Source of the DNA: Anastatus disparis
Lineage: Eukaryota > Arthropoda > Insecta > Hymenoptera > Eupelmidae
Direction: 5' to 3'
NCBI GenBank assembly: GCA_017163975.1
Contig: JAFFSR010000136.1
Coordinates: forward strand, 6,631,501 to 6,695,500
DNA length: 64,000 nucleotides
The position numbers and the translations under genes were made by a program. A model generated the notes under the pieces. It made no database searches and was not told where the DNA came from. It saw nothing but the letters and a program-made list of their open reading frames with translations. Below are positions 1 through 14,120 of the stretch, piece by piece; the stretch's first letter is position 1, and every line of letters starts with the position of its first letter.

Positions 1-3000
1 TCAAGGATGTACAAGTGCCGATGACTCGGTAAGATACCGTAAGCCACATATACGTATAAGTAAAAATAAAAGATCTTTTCGTATATATTATAACTATCGC
101 TTTGGTGGAGAGTGTAGGCGTGTTAAATTTTCAAGAGAAGTGAAGATGCTTTTCATAATATCTGACAATTGTCGCAAAGATAAGAATTTTAGGTCTGTTT
201 TTTATTAAACATGACGCGATAGATGCTTTTATTAATTAGATCGATTAAGATTTAAATAGATATAGGTTTTACATTTTTACATCGTGTAATCAAATGTATA
301 GGTCACGTAAACGATAATGATTGTTTTGGTAATTTTAAAATTATTAATAAAAATAATCTTATTTTGAAGCGAATAATTTACTTAGAAATATTTATGTTAA
401 GTATCGTGATTCATAAATTCAATAGAGGATAAATCCAGAATATTATTTCGGTTACAATGTTATTCGAATGATAAATCAAAATTATTCCCAACTTTAACCA
501 TTACACGTATTTTATGCTTCGAAGATTTACTAAAACTTGAGAATCTATTTGTCCAGATTAGAATCTGCAATCGAATCACTTGGTGCAGTACAATAATTTA
601 GTTGCTGCAACATAACCACGATTATAACATATACATGGCAAATAATTTCAAACAAGTTGCTTACGATTCTTCTTACATAGTTGAAAGGCTTTTCTTCCTA
701 CATACATACGCATACACACTTACACAATATGAGAAAAGTTAGCAAATGATGATAAGAAGACTATGGTAGGAACGGACATATACGACTACTGCACACAGCA
801 ATGTACATATAGGGAAGTCATGTTCAGAGCCGGGTTATCGGTAAAGTTTGCGGAAACCACGTGGAACGTTTGCATACAATCGCAAGGAGATATATAAGAG
901 AAATGGAAGAATCGCTTATGCATATATAAGAGGGACGCTCGAGTTTTTTTTCTAAATCTTTCTTTTTTCGTGGTTTTTTTATCTTTGCCCTAGTTTTGAG
1001 AATATCACAAACTTTTTTTTATATTTTATATATATAGAAATTGTCGTTGACTTTTTTAAAGGACGTGTGAAAATGATGTAGATAACGTTTGTTGGATAGG
1101 AAGAAAGAAATTTTAAAGTTTGAACCTGATATTAATGATCATGTAGATGGATTTCGCATCGAAAAAAAATCATCATTTCTAGCTTTGAGACTTTTTAAAA
1201 AATTTCTGATATATTTTTTTAATTTGCGAAAACTCGTTTAATATCGCGCAAAATACGCTTTTAATGTTAATTTTATTATAAACTATCGGTACTCGTTAAT
1301 ATAAATTTCTTAGTCGTTTGAAATCTAATACAGTCTTTAAAATTGAATAATTAAAAACTTGAATTTTAAACATTATAACTGATACAGTGTATCAATGTAA
1401 TAAGAGTCAGGCATAAATTTGGACTTTAACGACGAAAAATAATCATAAAATTATTCATTTCGCAAATAAATCTGGCATCGAAATAAACCGGCAGAAAGAA
1501 TAATAAAGATGCTAATGAATTCTGACATTACTCAACAACAATATAACGATCTGTCTTATATACATACGTATATATAACCGCAAGAGGCATCATAAACGAA
1601 TAAAAAAAAATATCACAAACTATAAAGACAGAAAATGACTGAGAGTAAAAAAAAAGAAGCATTAAGAAAGGGTCATAAAATAAAAAAGTGATATGTGTGT
1701 CGGTGATGATGTTACATCGTGCAGTCAAATTTGGAAGAGAGAAGAGAACATAAGATTCTTATGTATGTATAAAAGATTGAAATTTATATATACGTATATG
1801 TATATTACTATACGGAAAAGCGCAATAACCTGCCACGACTTTATGCTTGCTTGCAAGTCTCTCTATAGCTTTCACAGATTCGACGACAGGCGGTTTGGTC
1901 AGACTTTATATGCATATATATGTATACTTATATATACTAGCCATTTCCATATTCCAATATCGGTGTGCGAGCAAAAACGTATAGGGCATAACGTAATGTC
2001 ATATATATACTCGACGCAGCCCACGTTTCCGGGCGTAGGTGCACGTAGATTTCATATATATATACCGCCTTCGCATATAAATAACTGACAAAAAAAAGTT
2101 TTTTGCACTTTCGGATATTATATAGTTATACATTAACAGTTAAGTACGCTTGCTTTGATGCTTTGATGAATATTGTTAAGTCAATATTGAAACAGTACCG
2201 ATGTAATAAGGATGAATGATTTTTTTATAATGTATATTGGAATATGGTAAAATAAATCAATTTTTATTTTATTGACTTTTTTATTTAATTATTCTCTTTC
2301 ATATTTTACTATTGAAAAATTTATTATATAAAATTACAATTATTTTAATAATGAAAATCCAATTTTTCCTAAGATTAAATAACAATTTCAAAATAAAATG
2401 CAAAAAAATTTTATAGACCGTTTTTTAATAGCTTTTTTCTTTCCACTACAAAAGTAACAATTTTCAAAACTGAATGGAGAAAGGTTTAGCAAACCATTTT
2501 TATAACAACTTTTTTTGTTTTCAATAAAATATGTTACTATGGTCCAATTCCAAAATTACGCTAAAACTAATCTAATTGAAATATAATTTAAAAAACAATT
2601 TTAACAAACATTCAACTAGAATAATTCGAGCATACATTTGGGCTCATGACGATACTGTAAGATTAATTTTGCTAGCAGAAAATAAAGAGGGAAAAGGGAA
2701 GACATTAAGGCTAGATATACAGACTTTAAAGCCGCGTGTGTCCGCGGGAGTCTCTCTAATATACCCCGCGTGCTGTCGGCAAGAAAATGAGAAAGAAAGA
2801 GAAAGTAGCATAGAGAAAGAAGGAGAGACAATAATGTTTTCGGTGGGTAAGGTAAAAATACATCGAGTATTTTTGGAGTCTAACGATGTATGCATCTTTC
2901 TCTTTCTCACTCGCAACTTCGTTACATATACTTTCTCTGTACGTTGACTGCAATGCATTGCAAACGCGTTTACACGCCTCTATTTTACACTTTGAATTCC

Positions 3001-6000
3001 ATTTTTAGCGGGTCTTTTTTATATTTTATTTTTTTGTTTTTTTTTGCAGGCACGGTCGTTGCGACTTTTTATTATTTTTTTATTTTTTGTTTTTCTGAAG
3101 CCGCTATAGGGGGGGGGAACTTTTTGGTTTTAAGTTTTTTGGATTATGTTGCACGGATGGTTAACTGGAAGGTTGTTAAAGAAGGATACGGTGTTGAAAG
3201 TTTTGGAATGTTGTTTTAAAACACTGTAAGTAAAGACGTATAAAAGTTAGCGTCAAACAGTTTATTAATTTAAATAGAATTTCATGAATTAAAATTATTT
3301 TAAGGCAATTATGTAATTGTGATAAAAATTTACTTGATAAACAAAAATAATATCGTATACAATAAAAACATTTAATTTTATGATAAAATTCATTTTTCAT
3401 AAATTATTATCATAAATAAAATATTTCATACATAAAAATTAAATTTGATGGATATAAAAGTTGACTTTTTAATTAATTGTATTCCAGTTTTAATTATAAT
3501 ATAAAAATAATTTAATTAAATATAATAATATAATTAACAAAATAATACAATTAATTATTTTAAATTTAGATTTAAAATATAAAATAAATATTTATCTTTC
3601 GTATTAAAATCTGATTGATAATAATTTATAAAAATGTAATTTTTATAATTTACATTTTTACAATCAATCTTCATATAAAAGAACAAACAATTAATAATTT
3701 CAAAACAAAAATCTATAAAAATTTTCAAATAAACACGAAAAAACAAAACCATATTTTATAAATCCTTTTGGTTTCACAATATCAAAATCTTCCATCGTGC
3801 ATATTGTTTCCAATCAAATTCAATCAACGATCGAGTCACAATCTTCAAAAAAAAAGGAGAAAAAATTCGCAACGACCGTATAGCCACGCAGGCATCAATT
3901 AAAAAAAAAAACTAACAAAGCTATACTCTACACAAGAAAAATCAATACAGCAACAGTAGAAAAAAAATAATGCATTTTTTTTTTAATAATGAAAAATACG
4001 TACGTAGCAAAATTGAAGAAACACTTTTCGGATAAGTCGCCTACCGCATTACGGCAAGCGCTCAAGCCGCAATAATTCACTGAACAAGCCACTTTGCACT
4101 TATGGTGATACTATAGTATACCTCGCACTCAAACTTTTATTTGTATTAGATCCAAAAGTTATCTTTTTCTATTTTTTTTTAAACACACGTTTAAAAATAT
4201 CATCACATCACTATATAAAGTTTAAATTTCATCATTATTAAAGACACTTGTATTAAAAATTAAAATTGTTTATTGAACAACGTTGAAAAAAATGTAGAAT
4301 AACAAAGTGATATTAATAAAAAAAAAGAATAAAATAAGAGCGATGATATATTATGTGTGTCGTCGTGCGTTCGATACGAAAGCGAGACGGCAACTGTCAG
4401 GGTCCTGCTGTGTTCTGAAGCTACTACACACCGGCTTCTATAGTTCACCAGTCAACTTTTATGTATACACACATGTATTATATCTATATACATTGGTCGT
4501 CTCGTGTCTAACTTTAATATATATCGCTCTTACTTTAACTCACGCGTTTTAAACGCATATAAGCGCCCACTGACTTTAAAACTTGCTTCTTTCTCCTTCT
4601 CTCTTTTTCTCTTGCTTATATATATATATATCGTTTTGTTTCCTTCTTTCATTCGTTTGATCTTTTTATTCTTCTTCTTTCTTTTCTCCTCTTTTTTTTT
4701 AACTTATGAGACGAATGTAGTTGTTCCTTTATTATATTTTCTCTTTCTTTCTATATCTTCGTTTTCGTTTGTTAAATTCCGTGGGTGCGCTGGACACGAT
4801 ACGGATGCGTCACTTTATATATCTTGAATTATCTTTTCTGTCTACTTCGTTACTTTTTTTTATCTTTATTTTTAAAGTGTTTTCTCTGCTTTTATTTTTA
4901 ATGAGAGAAAGAGTAAGTTTCTAAACAAAACAAACAGGCTGTCGTCTGGTTCAACACTTGCTGAATCAAAGATTGTTGCTTTTTTTGATTGATACACGTT
5001 TTTTTTTTCTTCTTTTAATTGTTGATTTTTTTAAGGTGAGAGTCATCGTTTAATTTGGGTTTTATTAACTTGTGGTTGAAATCAAAGGAAAAATTTTTTT
5101 GAGTGAACGTAAAAATAATATTTTGATGATTAGATAAATATACAAATGATTAAATAACAGGTATAATTTAATTATTTTAACTATATATTTCATAAGAAAG
5201 AAATTGTGTGATATAAAAAATTGTTTGAATTTAAATTAATTTGAAATTATGTACATCTCTTTTGCTTGATAGTAACGTAATATTATTAGAAATCAATAAG
5301 AAAATAGTAGAAACTAAAATGCACTATAAATCTAAAAATAGCAATAAAAACTTCGAACTATTTTATTATTCAAAAACATAAGAATGTGGAAATGTATAAT
5401 TGCATAACAAATGTAGTAAAATGCTTATCTTAGAAAAATTATCGGAGTTTAATTCTATATTTACTATTCTAATCAGTTATAGTCGTAACAAATCAATTAG
5501 AATAGCAAATTTATAATTTTCTCTCTTTTATAAATATAACTTATGATGAAACATTCACAAGATAATTTTAATTTAACATTTTAAGAAAGCCATGTTAAAC
5601 AATTTTATGACTTTTTAATGACTTTTTAGTATGAATAGAAACCTGAATTTCTTATGGTTCCAAAGAAATTGAAAATTTTATAAACGTTTGTTTTCATAAT
5701 CACTTAATTTAATATTAAAATTTATTTTCATTTCTTATGGCTAATGAAATTTTATTTGTACAAATTTATTCCATAAATTTGTAATTTCACTAAATTTAAA
5801 TACCACATGACTTTTCCAAAAAAATTTAATTTTTTTTAATCATTTTTTAAAAACGATTTAATATTTAATCAATATTCAAATAAAATTTATAAGATTATCT
5901 AATCTAGTAAGCTAAGATTTTAAAATTATTAAAAAAATATAGAAATAATATATTCTAGAATTTATTTAAACCACTTATTCAGCAAAATACCCACAGAATG

Positions 6001-7199
6001 AAAGACTTTTATAACTAAATTACGATAAAGCGAAGAAACGATGAATGAATTGTTATAAAGACTCACATACACGATAAGACGCATACACATATTCTCGCGT
6101 AAAATAAATAAATGACCATATTTATGCATGAATTGGAATTGTGTGTTGCTCAAAGACAAAGAGCCTTACAGAATTAACTTGACTTTTAACATCGTACGAG
6201 GGTAATGACCATTACGAGCTTTTATCGTATTACGGATTTTAAAAATTAAAAAAGAAAATCGTATTAAATCATCCGTCTAATTTTTACATTATACATTGAA
6301 GAAAATAGTTATCTTTCGTTATGACCTCAAGTGTCATGCTAAAGTTATAACAATGTATACTTTATAAGGTATTTTCTTGGCGTGCCTGTTGAAAATAAGA
6401 CGTTTTCATAAGCAATAACTCCATCAAGTCGCATCCTTTTTAAGAGAAAGTTTAGCAAATCTAAAGTGAATTGGTCAAATATCGTCATGATTGTAACGAA
6501 CGTTTATATTTTATACGATGCGTTTTTAAGCATTTAAGTCGAATGTAACATAAAGAGCGTATAATGACTCTTATGATTCTCTTTTGTCACTTGTTGTATT
6601 TTTATTTTTTATAATTATACTAATGGTTTTTACTGGCAAGAGACGCATTGTAACATTTAATTATTATTACGGTTGTTGTGCTCTTTTAGTTATGTGGGTT
6701 CAGCATTATAAATTATAGTTTTTGATTGCATAATAGGGTTAGAGAGATTCCAAATGAGAATATTAATAATTATAGTAATTATCCTTTTTTTTAATTTTAA
6801 TTTTTATATTTAACTAACCCTCCATTGCTATTAGGTTTAATTTTTTAATTAAATTAGACATTTGCTTTTTTTTAAAGTAAATGTTTATAAAAAGATGAAA
6901 GAATAGTATGCATATAACCATCGTACAGAAATTTGTAATGATTGTAATAAAATTCATAATGATTACACTAAATAAAGTAGAATAAAAAAATTTTACTAAA
7001 ATTTTTTAATAAATATATAAAAGAGTGAAATTTCTCAATGTTTTGAAGTAAAAATTTCACTATAAAAGAAAAAATTTATTTGATTTGGAAATCAGGATGA
7101 ATTTCACTTTGAAAAATTCTATTACTTTTAATAAAATTTATTTTTATCAACCTAAAATTGTTAAGCATAATAGTTAAGGTGGTGCCTTAGCAATTATAA
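1..7199. other. AT-rich noncoding DNA, no gene supported
   Basis: This stretch alternates between very AT-rich DNA and patches with more G+C (about 700-930, 1690-2090, 2640-2960, 4020-4100, 4340-4480). Open frames here are dominated by TAT/TAC repeats or poly-purine and poly-pyrimidine runs, and none has recognisable domains or splice support. Two identical TATATAAGAG boxes lie 32 bp apart at 891 and 923. A TA microsatellite is at about 4617-4631 and a G run at about 3108-3117. Confidence 0.6.
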
Positions 7200-7201
7200 T
7201 A

Positions 7202-7461
7202 CAGTAATGCTATTAATACCAACGAAGATGACGCTTATAGAAGCGTACTTTAAATGGGCGGACAGGGGCTCAAAATCTAAGCTTATGTCCTCCAGCCGCA
7301 TGGTGGCGCTACTAAAATCCCATGTATTTCTATATCTATATATACCGATGTTTTCATATATATAGATATACACGTAATGTTAAATGTCCTCCAAAAGCTG
7401 GGCCCCCAAAGTTAACCCAGAAGTACGCTTCTATAAGCGTCTATCTTCGTTGTTAATACTG
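7202..7461. mobile_element. 260-bp MITE, Tc1/mariner-type (TA duplication)
   Basis: The left end (CAGTA ... TTAATACCAACGAAG) and the reverse complement of the right end (CAGTATTAACAACGAAG) form terminal inverted repeats of about 40 bp with small indels. Both are bordered by TA (7200-7201 and 7462-7463), the target duplication of Tc1/mariner elements. Each repeat contains the mini-hairpin ACGCTT-ATAG-AAGCGT. The centre holds a further AT-rich inverted repeat (about 7330-7372) and the motif TGGTGGCGCTACT at 7301. There is no coding capacity. Confidence 0.85.
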
Positions 7462-7463
7462 TA

Positions 7464-9004
7464 CATTTTCAATCATAATCACAATTTAAAAAATGTGAAA
7501 AATCTTAATAATATTTAAATTAAAAATTGAATTTTAATTCATATGCACAAAATATAAAACATTACAATTACAGGAATGTCAGAATCCTTTCCCTTTTTTA
7601 CTCATTATAGACGCTGGTTTTTTATATGTTTATAAATATGACTCACTAAAGGGGTTACGCATTAAAAAACATGCGGTATATATAAAAGTCTCGCGGTCTT
7701 ACTGGTGTGACAGTATGTCTTATACTGATGTCAGAGACCGCTATATATGCATAAAGTATACAAGAAATAAAAAAAAAAAAGAAAAAAAAGAGAGAAAGAG
7801 AAAATAAACGATTCCAAGCACGTACGAGCAAACGATTGTAAGCGACTGAGAGACGAACGCATATTATGAGAATGAACTTTGAAAAAAAAAAAATAAGAAA
7901 CGTTCCAACGTACGATAGTCTCAGTGACAATTAGATGAAAGAGCTCATAGCTTCACGAATTATTGTCGTTACTTTCTTCAAGTATGATTAAATTAGTCTC
8001 TTTTTTTAAGAAATTTATTATTATGGGTTCTTGTAAGCAGGTTATTTTTTATTTTTATTTATTTTAGTTTAGTTTTTAGAATAAATTTTTGCTTCGTAAT
8101 TTTCGTTGATCATAGCTTTTTTTTATAGGATGATTGTGTGAGAAAAATAAACTTATTGATAAAATTTTATGAACTTAAAATATTTGATAATAATTACAAT
8201 AAACCTTATAACACAATTAAAACTATTTTTTAATAAAAAAGATTGCAAAAAATTTTTTTTTAATTTGTTAGAAATAAAAAAATATTACCATATTCTGCGT
8301 TGAACTTTATTTTTAAAAATTATGGTAATTTACTGTATAATGATCGTCTGTACGCATTTTATAATCATTATTCAATGAAACCACCACTGTCTGACAAAAT
8401 AAAACTCTTAATCGATTCCTTATATTGTATATTTAGTTATTGAAATCGATCCATAAATGATCTGGATAGATATATGAATAAAAAAGAGTGTATGATTCAC
8501 AATGTATTAGATACTATAATAGAACTTACGTGGACAAAGAAGATTGAGTAAAAAGATAATTTCTGTGACTCACCTATAACAAAAAAAAAATTATTATTCG
8601 ATACATATTGTATAAAATATAATTGCACATATGATCTAAAGTATACTTATTAATTGAAAAATAAAAGTGTATATATTCATAACAAACTTGATATTGCTAC
8701 TTTATAAACTTATTACAAAAAACGCTGCCAAGTGCTTTGGCGCAATGCTTTCTCATAGAGCTCATTGAGTTAGAGTAAATTTGATTTTATTTTTTTAAAT
8801 GTGATTTCAATGTAAAATACAATTTCTATTCAAGAAAAATTAGTGGATGTGATAGAATGATTAGAAAATAGGAAGAGAGAGACAAGGATGGATGAAAATA
8901 GGGTAAAAATAAGGATCAATCTGAGATAGAAGGACAGAGGAAGTGAGGAAGTAAGAAAAGAGATAGTGAAAGCGTTAAATCAGAAATTAAAAGAAATGAT
9001 CAAA
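7464..9004. other. Noncoding, no gene supported
   Basis: AT-rich DNA. A purine-biased stretch lies at about 7760-7810 and a second at about 8860-8990 (GGAAGAGAGAGACAAGG and similar). A 9-bp inverted repeat, ATTACCATA/TATGGTAAT, is at about 8284-8330. I see no conserved coding signal. Confidence 0.6.
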
Positions 9005-9800
9005 GAGCTACACTAAGAAAATTATTTTTTAAAAGCTTGTTTTATAAAGACAGTGGCAAATAACTTGTATACAAATTTTAGAGCAAATCTATCGTATTGT
9101 TTACGTAAAATGAAAAAAAATTGAAAATGAAAATTTTTTTAGAAAATTGAAAAAATTTTCTAAAATTAAAACTACGCTAAGGAAATCGGTTTTTAAAAGT
9201 TATTCTTCTTTTGGTAGTTGCAAATAATTGCCGTGAAAATTTCAAAGAAAATTCATCAAGTAATTTAATTGATTATATAAAAATTTTGGAGAAAATTTAT
9301 CGTATGGTTTACGCAAAATAGAAGATAAATAAAAAATAAAAATTTTTTTGAAAGTTTCAAAATGTTCATTAAAACTGTGCTGAGGAAATTAGTTTTGCAA
9401 AGCTTGTTTTCTTCAGACATAGCGAATAAATTGCATACAAATTTTGGAGCTCATCTATCGAATAATTTTCATAAAATAGAAAAAAAATAAAAAATAAAAA
9501 TTAAAAAAAAAATTTTTTATATGCTCTAAAATTAAAAGTGCGATAAGAAAATCAGTTTTCAAAAGTTTTTCTTCTTTAGGCAGTCGAAAATAAGTTCCGT
9601 ACAAATTTTCAAGCAAATTCTTCGAATAGTTTACGTAAAATACAAAAAAATGAAAAATCAAAATTTTTTTTAAATTGTTAAAACGGCTCTAAAAAAAAAA
9701 CTACGCTAAGAAAACCAATTTCCAATAGCTTCCTGCCTAGTTAGACAAAAAAATAAATTGTATGTAAAATTTGAAGCAAATCCATCGAGTAGTTTTCGAG
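9005..9800. repeat. Degenerate tandem satellite, about 162-bp monomer, about five copies
   Basis: The landmark CTACGCTAAGAAAATC and variants recur at about 9009, 9171, 9374, 9536 and 9700 (spacing about 162, 203, 162 and 164). A second landmark, CAAATCTATCGAATAGTTTACGTAAAAT, recurs in step at about 9084, 9291, 9450, 9612 and 9777. The copies are clearly diverged. The 203-bp interval carries an extra stretch of about 40 bp. The array runs straight into a CA/CG microsatellite. Confidence 0.8.
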
Positions 9801-9823
9801 ATCTAATTGACGTACTGAATTCC

Positions 9824-9880
9824 TATACACACACACACACACGCGCACGCACTCACGCACGCGCACACACACGTACAGAC
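9824..9880. repeat. CA/CG dinucleotide microsatellite
   Basis: An imperfect alternating run of CACACA and CGCACG closes the satellite array. The following sequence to about 9985 (ACAGACATTTTCTGGAAACC, then TTTTTCGACTCCCTGAG) looks like the non-repetitive end of a dispersed element, so array, microsatellite and tail may be one composite element. Confidence 0.8.
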
Positions 9881-10041
9881 ATTTTCTGGAAACCACTTTT
9901 TTCGACTCCCTGAGTCTAAATATGTACAAACTAATGAAAAAATACAAAAAAAAATTTTTTATGAATATAATGCTTTCTGTATGAGAAAACAGCGTCAACC
10001 GTAATAGTTGTATTGATGGTTACATGATGGTTGTACTTATT

Positions 10042-10236
10042 TTTTATTATTTTAACGTCTCTGTATTTATGCTATCATTATGATTCTCATTAGCGACGGA
10101 GGTCGTCAGTGTGTTTGTAAATAAAGGATATGTAACGTAGAGTGATGCTTCTATAAATTGGCTGAGAACGGGATTCGAACTCGGGTCCCCGAGATTACGA
10201 ATCCATCGTTCTACCGATTGAGCCACTGACAACCTC
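10042..10236 (-). mobile_element. tRNA-derived SINE, copy 1
   Basis: On the minus strand the element starts GAGGTTGTCAGTGGCTCAATC. A box A-like TGGCTCAATCGGTAGAAC and a box B-like GAGTTCGAATCC make a tRNA-like head (about 10236-10161). A body of about 115 bp follows, containing ACACTGACGACCTCCGTCGC and ending GACGTTAAAATAATAAAA. The anticodon position reads CGT. Four related copies in the window share head, body and tail, so this is a SINE and not a working tRNA gene. A possible target duplication (GATGGTTA / GATGGTTG) flanks it. Confidence 0.85.
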
Positions 10237-13200
10237 GATGGTTATATTTATATTTATAGATATGACAAGTTACTCTAATACACGTTTTTTAGAAAATCAA
10301 AACGTACTGGTATTACACTATTTTTATGATTGGAACATTAAATTTATTTATTGAAAGTTATATTTATTCGTATAATCATTAAATAATTATACAAATTAAT
10401 TTTTTAAAATTTTTATCATAATTTTAAAAAATATAAAAATTTTTTACTCAAAATTCAAAAATATATAATTTTACTTTTAATATATTTAAAAATATTTTGT
10501 AGATTTCTGATAAGTTAAAAAAGTTCGGTTTTTCCATACATAATTTATCATTTAAAGGAACAAATTTCCATTTTCGACAATATATTCAAACAATTAATTT
10601 AATTACTTTAACACACTACTCATAACACTTAACAAATAACCTTTCTTCGATGTTATTATCCTCACACAACAAACATGACGAAAAAGAAAAGGAAACTCTT
10701 CCTGATCATTATCGGACCTTAACAACACCGTGTGGACACGATCTCATTGGATCTTAACCGACATATCAGAAATTTGATGTTCTCTTTTGATCCTCCCTCT
10801 TTTTTTTATTTGACCCATTTTTGTCCGAACGTAAAAAAAAAGGAGAACCAACAAACGTTGTATAAAAACATATGTATAGCAAGTCGTCACCCGTTGTCAC
10901 TTCTCCTTTCGGACATTACACCCTTTTATAAACATGTGCGTGTTATATTCATGAAACACCATCGCGTGCTCGAAGCAGCCCTTTCTTATTATTATTTTTT
11001 TTCCTTTTTTTCATGATATGAGTATAAACTTACATGGTTGCGGCCTTGGGCTTCACGTATACATACTTAAAAAAGTAAAATACTCATATAAAAAAGTGTA
11101 TATAAGAGCTAAAGCCTTTAACTTTATTCTTTCTTATTAACGCAAAGGTATACCTATGTATAAATATATGTATAAACAAACGAAACGAGCATCGTGTTTC
11201 ATCGATCATTCGTGCGAGAAGCTCGTTACCCTTTGCCACCCTGCGACAAGGCTATTTTTAAAAATATTTTTTCGTTTAATTTTTTTCTTTGTCAAGTGTA
11301 CATACGTATGTACCTTTGAGAAAATTTTTAAGCTCTGGAGTTATTAGTGCGTAAGTTTTGTTTATTTCATTCTAATAATTTTTCCTTTTTTTTTAATGAG
11401 CGAGTCACGTTTGCTATTATGAATTTATGGTCACTTGACATAGTTAGCGAAAATTAATGAATATAAAAAATTTAGTTTTCATGATGAAATTATAATTTAA
11501 TTAAGCAATTTGTTTATGTAAATAGGTAGAGGCTCTTTGCGAAGTGAAAATGTAATTAATTTTTTTACGTTCTCATAGAAGAAGCTTTATGATGGCAAAA
11601 AAATTAATTTTTAAAATAACATCGTAACACACTTTGAGATAGTAGAAATCGAAAAAATACTATTTTTAGAAAATATACGTTTGCGGGTGACCGAGTGTAT
11701 AAGCATTCATAATTTAGTAGAGGCTGAATCGATTTTGATAAGTAACGGCACATTTATTTTATTTTTGAGAAAATTGCGGCTGGATCGTGATTTTTTTGTT
11801 TAGTTGATGCATTATTATTTCATATCGCTTTTTGTGGCTATACAAAACTTTTTTTTAGGTTTTTTTCTATTGGAGTATAAAATTGATTGTTTGAAAATGT
11901 CATTTTTTAAATGTTTTATACTCTTATGAAATAAGTTTAAAAATTCATAGTTCAAGAGAGTCAAATGTCAATGTATATTAGCAACGCTTTTTGTTGAATG
12001 TTATAAAATATAATTTATAAAAATAAAAAGATGATTAATGGTATTAAAATTTCTTTTTCAACGCATTCAAATGTTAGTTAACTCATCTCTCGTGTTTAAA
12101 ATAATTCTAATACTGTTAGAAAAATTATTGTGAAATAGTAAGTTATACAGATGTACCAAATTCAAATTCATTGAAAAAGAATTCCGTTTTCTTCTCATAA
12201 TAAATCAATTTTCACACCAATGGATAATCCCCATAAAGCAATTGACGGCTTTAACAAAGCATTGTATACGAAGACTATCCACGAAAAAAAGATGAGAAAG
12301 ACATTTTGTAAGAAACAAGTTATCTTTTTTCTTCTTGAGAAAAATTACGTTTTACACACCTCATTGATTCGGTATACGTGCACAGGATGTTAAAAAAAGA
12401 AAAACGTTTTTCAAAAAAACTCGAGTAAAAGTTCGTGTTGAAAGTTTTTTTGATTAAATTTGAGTTCTGGTATGAAATTTTTTTACTGTTACAAGATTTT
12501 TCTCTGATATTCTAAGAATATGTGTATAATCTGAAAAAAGAAAGTCTTAACAAAAGTCTATAACATAAACCAACTATGTAATAAAGTGTCCAAGATCTTA
12601 TTTTCATGATTAAGGTGACTATAAAAGTTGCTGTAAAAGATGTTAAAGATAATTATAAAGAAAAAATCTACAAATTACCATAATGTTAGTAGATTTTTTA
12701 TTGGATTTTTATTGTAATAAATTATATTTGTCTTCTTATCTTTATAGTTAACTTTGTTTAATAGGAATTACACAAGATTAAAAAAATGATAAGTCATAAA
12801 AAATCCCACAATTGATTTGTTTTTAATAATTTATTAATTTTTCAATTACAATTTTTCTAACCATCTGTTATATTAAAAGAATGATTAAAAATCACCCTCA
12901 ATATTATACTTAAATTTTTTGAAGCATCCATTGTATTTACCTTTTTCCTTAAATCAAATCACTTTACAATTGTTAGGACAATGGAAAAGCCAAGCAACAA
13001 CAGAAAAAAAGAAGAAAAGAAGAAAGGAAAAGAAAAAAGGTAAGAACTTGGAAAGGCAAAAAAACACCATATTCCTTTAGTCTACGACTGCACTTGTAAT
13101 GGCCCCCCTTCTTCTTCCTTTAGGTGGTGGTAGTACACATAACCGGCCTTAGAATATAATAAGCGTCGTCTTGAAAATGTACTGTGCACTATATGTTACA

Positions 13201-14118
13201 GTGAATAGAATGCAACGCATTGAAGAGAATTGCCATCACGGGCGTCGCTCGTTGTGTTTTCACTAGTCGCTTTTTTCTCTCTTACGTGCACGAAAAAGGC
13301 GAGAGAAAAGAATGTGAGCAAAAGAAAAAAAATAGAGATAGAGAGAGACAGAGAAATATGTTGAAGGTAAAAGAAAAAGAAGCGTCGAGATTATATACAA
13401 TGAGAGCGAAGGTAGAAAAAGATGTGCCTCTTGTCTATTCCGTTCTTTACCTTAGGGTTATGAGGGCAAAACCCTCCAACATACGATTTCATGCGCTCGT
13501 TATAAGACTTGCGTATAGACAACGATAATAATAAAAAAAAGATGAAAAAAGGAAAAGATTTTTAGTCTATGAGATTTTGGATGTGTCGAAGGTGTTTGGC
13601 TTGTAATTTTAAAGGTTTGAACTTTATATATCTGCTTTAAATATATGATACAGTTAAAAAAATGTTTTATTGCTTTAAATCTTTTTGTTTGTTATGGCTT
13701 ATGTGGAGGTATTAAATCATTAAAGGTAACTGATTTTATTTGAAGAAATAACCATTGATGGGAGTGTCAGGATAGAAAAAAAGCATAAATCAAGCATGAC
13801 TATATAATCCTCTATATGTATGATAATCTCATTGAAGCAGATGTAAAAAATGTATGGCAAAGTAAGCAGATGATGGTTCTAAAATGGAAAAAAAACTTTG
13901 TTGTATTTTAGTTACACAGAACAATATCAAAGTTTATAAACAATCATTTTGAAAATTACTAGAGTAAAAATTCTGAAGACGTCTCACTATAAATTATCAA
14001 CATCATATTATTTCTGAGTGGAATAATAATATAGTTTCCTTTAATCTTTTTTCTCAGGTATATAAACAAATTTTTTTTAATTGCTGTTTTTAAAAATATG
14101 AAACTTTGTTAATGGAAA
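10237..14118. other. Noncoding, no gene supported
   Basis: AT-rich DNA with islands of higher complexity at about 10640-11000, 11130-11350 and 13090-13520. Frames in these islands are low-complexity and show no domain. A purine tract followed by GTAAGA is at about 13000-13046, and an 11-bp inverted repeat AAAAAATCTAC/GTAGATTTTTT is at about 12661-12700. Confidence 0.55.
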
Positions 14119-14120
14119 TA

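Noticed and set aside
1693..2088. 131-codon ATG frame on the plus strand
   Set aside because: It is rich in Tyr and Ile from TATATA and TATACG repeats, with no domain and no splice or promoter support beyond background.
10047..10232. 61-codon frame, or a tRNA gene on the minus strand
   Set aside because: It lies wholly in a SINE with three other copies in the window; the head is tRNA-like but belongs to the mobile element.
13220..13528. 102-codon charged frame
   Set aside because: The Glu/Lys/Arg richness comes from a purine tract (GAGAGAAAAG); it is low-complexity with no domain.
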